A DNA stretch of 64,000 bases from Cytophagales bacterium (GTDB lineage: Bacteria > Bacteroidota > Bacteroidia > Cytophagales > Thermoflexibacteraceae): positions 123,394 through 187,393 of the forward strand of contig JAAFKA010000003.1 in the NCBI GenBank assembly GCA_013299115.1, read 5' to 3'. Positions within the stretch are counted from its first letter, which is position 1. Each line of letters opens with the position of its first letter. This document shows, piece after piece, positions 44,188 to 51,783 of this stretch. The position numbers and the translations under genes were made by a program. Under the pieces are notes generated by a model. It ran no database searches, was not told the origin of the DNA, and saw nothing but the letters and a program-made list of their open reading frames with translations.

Positions 44188-44541
44188 AAAACTTTCCAAG
44201 TTTCTTAAACTCATAGCAAAACTATTAGGAAGATATAAAACCTAAGCCCCCTTTATTGCCTTAATCACCTTCGGCACATTGTCAAGAAAATTATAACCTG
44301 CAATGTCTATACACAAACGGCTGCGGAGTTCGCCAATGATTTTGGGGAGGTTGTGGCGGAGGTCTTGCTGGCGGCTTAGTTCATCACTCAAATCCTCGAT
44401 GCCCATGTTGATAGTAAATCTTTCTTGGATTTCTTTCTGAATGTTGTCTATCCGCAGGGCTACGGTTTCGGCACTGCTGCGGACAAATGCCAAATCAAAA
44501 AACTTGTCTGTGATGTAGCACGCAATAAACTGTTTTTTTGC
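44188..44541 (-). pseudogene. Duplicated 3' end of the ROCO gene
   Basis: Positions 44188-44541 repeat 45590-45945 at near identity: about 100 C-terminal codons of the ROCO/TIR gene (QFIACYITDKFFD to the stop) plus about 55 bp of downstream flank. It has no start codon from the parent gene; a chance ATG upstream at 44562 could make a 106-residue fragment. The copy follows the PIN gene directly. Confidence 0.85.
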
Positions 44542-44545
44542 AAAA

Positions 44546-44989
44546 TTAGTTAGATGCAACATACTGCACCTTTAGAAAAACACCGTTTAAATGATTAAAG
44601 TCCTTGTCCATAGTAATCAAATCTGCGTAAATATAGGTGGCAGTGGCAGCAATCCATATATCGTGTTTACCCATTTTTATAGCTGAGGTGGGAAGTTGTT
44701 TTGTCGGGTGTTTTCCATTGCTATACGCATCTATTTCTATGTAGTTTTGCAACAAACTATCGTTGATACCTAAAATAATTAATTGTTGCATAATTTGCTC
44801 TAACTGCTGCATTTTTCTTTCTCCCCAACTATTTTTTAGCCCAAACGCAAATAATTCTACTTTGGTAACAAAGGAAATAAAGAGTTGATTTTCAGGGTTT
44901 AACAAATCAAATTGCAAACTAATTTGTTGCCAACTAACAGAGTTTCTGATGGCGTGAACGAGGACATTGGTATCTAAAACGTACCTCAT
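44546..44989 (-). CDS. PIN-domain (VapC-like) ribonuclease
   Basis: From the ATG at 44989 the product is 147 residues: the first acidic residue in RYVLDTNVLVHAIR near 2-15, then Glu in FVTKVELFAFG near 44-54, Asp in MGKHDIWIAATA near 111-122 and Asp in DLITMDKDFNHL near 128-139, the four-acid cluster of PIN nucleases. VapC toxins cleave RNA and are usually partnered by a small antitoxin encoded just upstream. Here the upstream gene, one base away, encodes a 183-residue protein with a membrane helix, not a classic antitoxin. Its ATG lies right after that gene's stop. Confidence 0.87.
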   Translation of the reverse strand: MRYVLDTNVLVHAIRNSVSWQQISLQFDLLNPENQLFISFVTKVELFAFGLKNSWGERKMQQLEQIMQQLIILGINDSLLQNYIEIDAYSNGKHPTKQLPTSAIKMGKHDIWIAATATYIYADLITMDKDFNHLNGVFLKVQYVASN

Positions 44990-44990
44990 T

Positions 44991-45542
44991 TTATTTGGTA
45001 ATTTGGCTAATAATATCTTCGGCAGTTTCGGCAACCTCCAGACGACCTACAAGTAAGTGAGGATTGAAATGATAGTTGGGTACAATTATTAGCTGTTGAT
45101 TGGCTTGTAACAAGTCTGCTATTCGGTTAGTTGCTTCATGGTCTGCTATTAACAAAGCACTATCTATTTTTTGTTTATAGAGTTGAGTAAAGCCTATTAA
45201 ATTTTCAATTTCGTTCAACAATTTTTTAATCAACCACTGCTGCCATGCAGGTAAATCGTGAATATTGTTTGCAGTTGATAATTGCGGCTCTTTTAACAAC
45301 TCTTGGATTTTTTGCTGTTTTTTCTTAAAATACGTATAGTTGGTAGCTTTTATAATAATTTCTTGTTGCAAATTTTTGCGTATATCTATCATTATTAACC
45401 TGAAAAGTACATAAAAAGTCACCCACAAGAAGAACAACACAAGACCTGATTGTGCTGTTGCTAAGACTTCTCGCAGAGAAACTCCCAACGCCAATAATTT
45501 GCTACTGGCTTCATCTTGTTCTATGGTTAAAACTGTGTTCAT
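44991..45542 (-). CDS. Membrane-anchored partner of the PIN protein, unknown family
   Basis: The 183-residue protein has one strong membrane helix near 33-52 (LVLFFLWVTFYVLFRLIMI), a Lys/Gln-rich helical cytosolic part near 55-130, and a C-terminal tail (VGRLEVAETAEDIISQITK). Its stop lies one base before the start of the PIN gene, so they are translationally coupled. In position it takes the role of an antitoxin; the fold does not match VapB, AbrB or RHH antitoxins that I know. A TACATTTG promoter-like box lies at 45560-45567 on the minus strand. Confidence 0.65.
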   Translation of the reverse strand: MNTVLTIEQDEASSKLLALGVSLREVLATAQSGLVLFFLWVTFYVLFRLIMIDIRKNLQQEIIIKATNYTYFKKKQQKIQELLKEPQLSTANNIHDLPAWQQWLIKKLLNEIENLIGFTQLYKQKIDSALLIADHEATNRIADLLQANQQLIIVPNYHFNPHLLVGRLEVAETAEDIISQITK

Positions 45543-45645
45543 TTGTGCAAAGATACCTGCAAATGTAGTGAAAATTTATTAAAATGTTTAAAAAACTTTC
45601 CAAGTTTCTTAAACTCATAGCAAAACTATTAGGAAGATATAAAAC

Positions 45646-48600
45646 CTATTCCCCCTTTATTGCCTTAATCACCTTCGGCACATTGTCCAGAAAATTATAA
45701 CCTGCAATGTCTATACACAAACGGCTGCGGAGTTCGCCAATAATTTTGGGGAGGTTGTGGCGGAGGTCTTGCTGGCGGCTTAGTTCATCACTCAAATCCT
45801 CGATGCCCATGTTGATAGTAAATCTTTCTTGGATTTCTTTCTGAATATTGTCTATCCGCAGGGCTACGGTTTCGGCACTGCTGCGGACAAATGCCAAATC
45901 AAAAAACTTGTCGGTGATGTAGCACGCAATAAACTGTTTTTGGTTGTGCAAGGTCAAGATACTTTCCATTGCCACCCATGCAGAGAGCAAACTTTTTTCG
46001 GATACAATAGAAACTGTGATGTCTGTTTCCTGAATACTTTTGCGAATAAAATCTGATATTTTGCTGCCTGCTGCCATTGCCTCTGAGTCGATGGTAACTT
46101 CTATGCCCTCTTTGACTAAGGCATTTTTGAGATGGCGGGCTGCGTCTTTGTCGCCATGGTTGTAGGAAATGAAAACTTTTTTGGGCATGGCTGGGTTTTT
46201 AGTTAGGTTGTTATTGCTATTTGCGTTGCTATTTGTGCCATTATTGACGTTGATTGTAACATTGCTATTACTATCTACACCTTGTACGTTTATGTTTCCG
46301 TTGCCGTTGGTGGTGATGCTGTTATTTTTTTGCATAGCAATAGCTTCTTTGAAACTACCTAAATTTTCTTTTACCACTTTGCCATTCAAAAACACCAACA
46401 GCCCTTGCAACTGGGCAGGCGTAGGTGAATTATTGTTATTGAGTTGGTGCAAAATATTTTGTTTCAAGGTGCTATATTGATAATCTGAATGTTTATCAAA
46501 ATAAGTATCCAAGATTTCAAATAATTCTGCAAACTTGGCGGTGTTGGCAAGGTTTCTTAGGTGGTCGGTGGTCATATTTACGTTAATTTCGTCAAAAATA
46601 GGGTTTAAACCTGTCAATCCAAACTTTTCTGTTGGATTTTCTTCTCTGCCTTCCCTCCCTCTAAATTTACCTTTATTGGCTATTTCAGCTAATTCTTCCT
46701 TGATTTTATTTGCTAAATAGTTAGCTGCATCTTGTAAGGAATTAGATAAATTTGGCAGCACAGCAATCATAATTTTTTGTTGCCCTTTTTCATAGCAAGC
46801 CTCCACAAGTGCCTCGCCTTGCGTGGTTTTAAGCAAAAGTCCTTTTTGCCACATCAGCCGAACCTCTGAAAAACGGTGGGCTTTCACTATCAACCGTTGA
46901 ATAAATACTTTGGGCAAAAAACTGTACGATATTTCTATTGGCTGCAAATGGGTTGCATTTTTTTGCTCCCAATATTTTACATCTTGCGGTTTTTCCAAAG
47001 ACAAACAAGAAGAAATTACAAAAGTACGGTTTTCTAATTTCCACTTGTCAGACACCTTTGAGGTGTCTGACAAATTGATAGTTTCAAAAGCCAACTCTGC
47101 ACTCAACATAAAATCTATAAACAATTCTCTTTCTTGGTCTGTATGGTCTGCCCAAATTTCGCACAATAATTCATAATCCAATTTGCCTTTTTCATGTCGC
47201 AAGACTTCAAAATGCTCACTTTCTCTGTTTAGAATTTTGTAAATAGCCTGAATAGCCCAATCTTGGTTTAAGATAATTTGATTGTTAAAATAACCTTGAC
47301 GATAATAAAATACGCCCGTATCGTGCAAATAATCTAAAATGGTGGTAGTAGATTTTTTGCAATCATGGGCTTGGCAAATGGCAGCAAACTCCTCATTAGT
47401 TAGGGTTTTATGACTAAGTTGGGTTTGCAAATGGCGAATTTCCTGCCTCACAGCTACCCAGTTGGTAGGCAAAGGCGGTGTTTTGAAAGTGTCATTTTCT
47501 TGAAAGACTTTTTTCATTGCTCTTTCCAATACCTTAAAACCTTCCCCTGTTTTGGCACTAGCGGGCAAAAAATCTATAATAGGATAATCAGCTTTTAGTT
47601 GGTCTTTATATTCAAAATATAGGTCTTCTATGTGTGCATCTACCTTGTTTTGCAGCACCAAAATAGGGCTTTCAGGAGCAAAACACTTAGCGTATTCCAA
47701 CCAGTAACGCAGCTTTTCGTTTTCGTATTGTTTGTTCTGCCAAATGTGAAAATCCTGTGTTTCGTTCTCAAAATCCCAAACCAAAACCAACAAAGCCCTT
47801 GTTTGCATAAATAAACGGTGGGTAGCATGGTAAATATCTTGCCCTGCAAAATCCCAACAGTTTAATTCAAAGCCTGCCAACTCTCTACGCAACAGGGCTA
47901 TGGCGTGGGTAGATTGGTGTTCAGTAGCAAAAATAAAGTTTTCTTGCTCGCAAAGTCGTTTAGCTACTTGTGTTTTGCCTACACTGCCATTGCCTATAAA
48001 AATAAGTTTGATTTCTTTGTTGGCTGTTTTGCCTTTTTCAAGGTCTTCAAGGTAGTTGCGGACAGGTTCTAAACAATCATATATACTATAACTACTTCCT
48101 CTCCCAAAAATTTCTCGTGGAATATTTTTAATAGGGTTGCCAAGCAATTTAAGTATCTCTAAGTTTGGAAAATGGTTAAGGAAAGCTAATTCTATACTAG
48201 AAATATTATTACTTCTTAAATCTAAACTCTGCAAATTAATTAAGCCTTTTAAAAAGGAAATATCGGAAATTTTACTGTAATCTAAAACTAAGTCTTTTAA
48301 ATTAACTAAACTCTGTAAGATGGAATAATCCCAAATAACATTACCACCCAAATTTAAATTAGTTAAGCAAAATAAACCTTTTAAGAAAGAAATATCTGAA
48401 ATACCATTATAATTTTCTAAATTTAGACTTTGTAACTTAATTAAATTTTGCAAGACAGAATAATCTATAATTTCGTTCCGACCTACATTCAAATTGCTCA
48501 GATTAGTTAAGTTTTGTAAAACAGAAATATCTGAAATTTGATTACTTGCTAAACTCAAATTACTTAAATCAGTTAAGTTTCGTAAAAAAGAAATATCGTA

Positions 48601-50418
48601 AACTCTATTTTTTGCTAAATTTAGTTCTCTCAAATTAGTTAGGTCTTGTAAAAAGGAAATATCATAAATGTAATTATTACTTAAATCTAAATTAGTCAAA
48701 TTAGCTAAATCTTGTAGGTATATGTATTGTAATTGAAGATGACTTAACTGTAATTTTTCAATACTATCAAAGTTTAATAAGCTAATGACTTGTAAAGGGT
48801 TGCCCGATACATTTAGGTTTATTAGTTTTGAAAAGCCTGATAAGCAAATTGTTGTAATTTGATTATTGGATAGACTTAGAGAGGTTAAATTAGTGAGATT
48901 TTGCAAAGCAGAAATATCTGAGATTTTTCCTTTTGTATGAAAATCTCCACTTAAATTCAAGCTTACTAAATTTGTCAAACTTTCCAAAGGAGAAATATCT
49001 GAAATTTGATTATTTTCTAAATTTAGATTAGTCAAATTAATTAAGTTTTGCAAAGCAGAAATATCTGAAATTTGATTACGTTCTAAATTTAAATTAGTCA
49101 AATTAGGTAAATTCCGCAAAAAAGAAATATTTGAAATTTGATTGCCTCTTAAATCTAAATTAGTCAAATTAGGGAAACTCTGCAAAAAGGAAATATCTGC
49201 AATTTGATTATGTTCTAAATCTAAATTAGTCAAATTAGGTAAACCCTGCAAAGAAGAAATATCTGCAATTTGATTAAAACTTAAATCTAAATTAGTCAAA
49301 TGAGGTAAGTTTTGCAAAGCAGAAATATTTGAAATTTGATTACCTTTTAAATCTAAATTAGTCAAATGAGGTAAGTTTTGCAAAAAATAAATATCTGAAA
49401 TTTGATTGCCTCTTAAATCTAAATTAGTCAAATTAGGTAAGTTTTGCAAAAAATAAATATCTGAAATTTGATTGCCTCTTAAATCTAAATTAGTCAAATT
49501 AGGTAAACCCTGCAAAAAGGAAATATCTGAAATTTGATTATGTTCTAAATTTAGATTAGTCAAATTAGGTAAACCCTGCAAAAAGGAAATATCTGAAATT
49601 TTATTATGTTCTAAATTTAGGTTTGTCAAATTAGGTAAACCCTGCAAAAAGGAAATATCTGAAATTTTATTATGTTCTAAATTTAGGTTTGTCAAATTAG
49701 GTAAACTTTGTAAAAAAGAATAATCCAAAATTTCATTCTTACCTAAATTTAGGTTTGTCAAATTAGGTAAACTTTGTAAAAAAGAGTAATCTAAAATATT
49801 ATTATTACTTACATTTAGGTTTGTCAAGTTGGATAAGTTATGCAAAAAAGAAATCTCTGAAATTTTGTTAGAGCTTAAATTTAGGTTTGTCAAATTAGGT
49901 AAACTTTGTAAAAAAGAGTAATCCAAAATTTTATTACCACTTAAACTTAAATTGGTTAAGTCAGTTAAACTTCGCAAGAAAGAAATATCCGAAATTTTAT
50001 TAAAACGTAAATCTAAACTTGTCAAATTAGGTAAATTTTGTAAAAAAGAGTAATCCAAAATTTTATTACCACCTAAATGTAAATTAGTTAAGCCAGTTAA
50101 ATCTCGCAAGAAAGAACTATCCGAAATTTTATTAGAACCTAAATCTAAACTTACTAAATTAGGCAAACTTTGTAAAAAGGAATAATCCAAAATTTCGTTC
50201 TTACTTAAATTTAAAGTAGTTAAATGGGATAAACTCTGCAAAAAGGAGATATTTTTTAATTTACAACCAAATAAATTCAATACAATGACACTTTGCTCGT
50301 CATTGAGTTGGTAGGTTTTATTGGTTTCCCAGTAAAATATATCATCAGGATTTTTCGTTTCTGTCAATTCAAACCCCAAATGCTTTTCCAACTCTAAAAT
50401 TTCCTTTGGTTTTTCCAT
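45646..50418 (-). CDS. LRR-Roc-COR-TIR protein (bacterial ROCO / NLR-like)
   Basis: The 1590-residue protein has about 33 leucine-rich repeats of the 22-residue SDS22-like type from residue 45 to about 780, then a Roc GTPase (P-loop GNGSVGKTQ near 808-816, DFAGQ near 856, NKVD near 924), a COR dimerisation region (about 985-1240), a helical effector-associated-domain-like segment (about 1280-1326), a Gly/Asn-rich linker with the GNGNINVQGV pattern (about 1367), and a C-terminal TIR domain (KKVFISYNHGD near 1411; catalytic Glu in WVAMES near 1481). TIR domains of this type often hydrolyse NAD+ to kill an infected cell. The C-terminal end is duplicated downstream. Function as an antiphage sensor is inferred. 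Confidence 0.9.
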   Translation of the reverse strand: MEKPKEILELEKHLGFELTETKNPDDIFYWETNKTYQLNDEQSVIVLNLFGCKLKNISFLQSLSHLTTLNLSKNEILDYSFLQSLPNLVSLDLGSNKISDSSFLRDLTGLTNLHLGGNKILDYSFLQNLPNLTSLDLRFNKISDISFLRSLTDLTNLSLSGNKILDYSFLQSLPNLTNLNLSSNKISEISFLHNLSNLTNLNVSNNNILDYSFLQSLPNLTNLNLGKNEILDYSFLQSLPNLTNLNLEHNKISDISFLQGLPNLTNLNLEHNKISDISFLQGLPNLTNLNLEHNQISDISFLQGLPNLTNLDLRGNQISDIYFLQNLPNLTNLDLRGNQISDIYFLQNLPHLTNLDLKGNQISNISALQNLPHLTNLDLSFNQIADISSLQGLPNLTNLDLEHNQIADISFLQSFPNLTNLDLRGNQISNISFLRNLPNLTNLNLERNQISDISALQNLINLTNLNLENNQISDISPLESLTNLVSLNLSGDFHTKGKISDISALQNLTNLTSLSLSNNQITTICLSGFSKLINLNVSGNPLQVISLLNFDSIEKLQLSHLQLQYIYLQDLANLTNLDLSNNYIYDISFLQDLTNLRELNLAKNRVYDISFLRNLTDLSNLSLASNQISDISVLQNLTNLSNLNVGRNEIIDYSVLQNLIKLQSLNLENYNGISDISFLKGLFCLTNLNLGGNVIWDYSILQSLVNLKDLVLDYSKISDISFLKGLINLQSLDLRSNNISSIELAFLNHFPNLEILKLLGNPIKNIPREIFGRGSSYSIYDCLEPVRNYLEDLEKGKTANKEIKLIFIGNGSVGKTQVAKRLCEQENFIFATEHQSTHAIALLRRELAGFELNCWDFAGQDIYHATHRLFMQTRALLVLVWDFENETQDFHIWQNKQYENEKLRYWLEYAKCFAPESPILVLQNKVDAHIEDLYFEYKDQLKADYPIIDFLPASAKTGEGFKVLERAMKKVFQENDTFKTPPLPTNWVAVRQEIRHLQTQLSHKTLTNEEFAAICQAHDCKKSTTTILDYLHDTGVFYYRQGYFNNQIILNQDWAIQAIYKILNRESEHFEVLRHEKGKLDYELLCEIWADHTDQERELFIDFMLSAELAFETINLSDTSKVSDKWKLENRTFVISSCLSLEKPQDVKYWEQKNATHLQPIEISYSFLPKVFIQRLIVKAHRFSEVRLMWQKGLLLKTTQGEALVEACYEKGQQKIMIAVLPNLSNSLQDAANYLANKIKEELAEIANKGKFRGREGREENPTEKFGLTGLNPIFDEINVNMTTDHLRNLANTAKFAELFEILDTYFDKHSDYQYSTLKQNILHQLNNNNSPTPAQLQGLLVFLNGKVVKENLGSFKEAIAMQKNNSITTNGNGNINVQGVDSNSNVTINVNNGTNSNANSNNNLTKNPAMPKKVFISYNHGDKDAARHLKNALVKEGIEVTIDSEAMAAGSKISDFIRKSIQETDITVSIVSEKSLLSAWVAMESILTLHNQKQFIACYITDKFFDLAFVRSSAETVALRIDNIQKEIQERFTINMGIEDLSDELSRQQDLRHNLPKIIGELRSRLCIDIAGYNFLDNVPKVIKAIKGE
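47045..47073. repeat. 29-bp palindrome inside the ROCO coding sequence
   Basis: TTGTCAGACACCT-TTG-AGGTGTCTGACAA: a 13-bp perfect stem with a 3-nt loop inside the COR part of the ROCO gene (codons near 1115-1125, reading S-D-T-S-K-V-S-D-K). The same architecture and length occur at 725-753 with changed but still complementary bases. Confidence 0.7.
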
Positions 50419-50612
50419 AGTTTTTTATTTTTATCTCCCAAATTATATTTTTTCGTTTTGCTTTGCAAAAAAATCTTACAAAATTTGGATAACCTGATAA
50501 TTTTGCACTTTTCGTACCCTAAAAAATAATCATATTCGTATGTCTAAGATTTGCAGTTAGTTATCCCCCAAGAAAAGTTATTTTTATTTTTTTATGCCTT
50601 CCTAATTTTCAT

Positions 50613-50620
50613 TAACTTTG
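50613..50620 (+). promoter_or_regulatory. TAnnTTTG -7 element before the membrane protein gene
   Basis: TAACTTTG 25 nt before the ATG at 50645; no clear TTTG -33 partner is visible at the usual spacing, so the promoter assignment is partial. Confidence 0.45.
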
Positions 50621-50644
50621 TGAGATGAAAAATTGATAAAATTT

Positions 50645-51667
50645 ATGGAAATTACAGCCGCTAAACTTCACAAACCTAATTGGTTTTTTGCAATGGGCTT
50701 ACCTTTGGTGGTAGCCGTAGCAAGTTTTTTGATAACACTTACGCCACAGTTCAAACTAAAAAGTTGGTTAATTTCCAATGCCATTGTGGTAGATATTTTG
50801 GTAGTTGCCCCTTTGTTGTATTATTTGGTTATTCGCAAGAGCAATGTAGCCAAATTGACAGTTTTAAGAGTTTTTGTATTGGGCTTGTTCTTTCTTGGTT
50901 TCATTTTAGATGCCCAGCAACTTCCTTTGTTGTATTATATCAAAACTTTTTGCTACCCAATTATTGAAGTAGTTTTGGTTTTTGCTATCATCAGAAGTTT
51001 TTATTTGGCAAATAAAAGAGCCAAGCAAGAAAACAAAACTACTGATTTTCTATCATTTTGCAGAAATGTAATGGGGCAAGTCATGGGCAACGAAAAAATA
51101 GGCAATTTCTTTGCTGCCGAAATTGCTATGGTTTATTATGCTTTCTTTTTTGGTAAAAGTCCAACCATAGACAACAAAAAAAGTTTTTCTCTCCACAAAG
51201 AAAGTGGCATCATTGCCCTTCTTGCTACTCTGTTGTTTGTCTTAGTAATAGAAACTGGTGTTACACATTTATTGTTGGGTTTGTGGAATGAAGTAGGGGC
51301 TTGGGTGGCAACAGGGCTGAGTCTTTATACTTGTTTGCAATTATTTGCCCATATCAGGGCTATTTCGCTGCGACCTATTCAAATCAAAGACAATACAATT
51401 ACCATTTGCAATGGATTGGCAGCCGAAGCAAGCATTGATTTTGATAACATAGAAAAATTTGAATTGACTACCAAACCTCCACAAGATACGAAGGCAATAA
51501 AAATAGCCCTGCTAAAAGGTTTGGAGGAGCATAATGTAGTTTTGTATCTGAAAGAACCAATACAAGTTACTTTGTTGTTTGGTATCAAAAAAACTGCAAC
51601 TACCATTCTTTTCTATGCTGACCATGCCCAAGATTTTTCTCAATTATTAGGAGAAAAAATTAGGTAA
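50645..51667 (+). CDS. Polytopic membrane protein of unknown function
   Basis: From the ATG at 50645 the product is 340 residues with about seven hydrophobic segments in the first 240 residues (for example 15-35, 45-60, 70-90, 100-115, 180-235) and a soluble, beta-rich C-terminal domain of about 100 residues with a PH-like composition. I recognise no family with confidence. It is divergent from the ROCO gene across a 226-bp gap and is followed by a 52-bp relic of the ROCO/TIR gene and the convergent permease-hydrolase gene. Confidence 0.7.
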   Translation: MEITAAKLHKPNWFFAMGLPLVVAVASFLITLTPQFKLKSWLISNAIVVDILVVAPLLYYLVIRKSNVAKLTVLRVFVLGLFFLGFILDAQQLPLLYYIKTFCYPIIEVVLVFAIIRSFYLANKRAKQENKTTDFLSFCRNVMGQVMGNEKIGNFFAAEIAMVYYAFFFGKSPTIDNKKSFSLHKESGIIALLATLLFVLVIETGVTHLLLGLWNEVGAWVATGLSLYTCLQLFAHIRAISLRPIQIKDNTITICNGLAAEASIDFDNIEKFELTTKPPQDTKAIKIALLKGLEEHNVVLYLKEPIQVTLLFGIKKTATTILFYADHAQDFSQLLGEKIR

Positions 51668-51696
51668 CTCATCAGCGTACAGAGAGTTTTTGGTAG

Positions 51697-51748
51697 TGCC
51701 AAATCAAAAAAAACTTGTCTGTGATGTGGCACACAATAAACTGTTTTT
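51697..51748 (-). pseudogene. 52-bp relic of the ROCO/TIR gene
   Basis: On the minus strand the sequence corresponds to codons for KQFIACYITDKFF..., matching 44490-44541 and 45890-45945, with a few changes and one extra A-run base. It is too short to code. It marks another point where the ROCO gene tail was copied, between the membrane protein and the permease-hydrolase genes. Confidence 0.75.
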
Positions 51749-51783
51749 AGAACATTGCCAAGGCATAAAATAAGTCCTAAAAA

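Noticed and set aside
44242-44562. 106-residue gene of its own
   Set aside because: It is a truncated copy of the ROCO C-terminus joined to random codons at its start, so it is listed as a pseudogene.
43689-45668. Integron attC sites
   Set aside because: The repeats are long, carry coding sequence of the ROCO gene and lack the attC imperfect palindrome with core sites; no integrase is present in the window.
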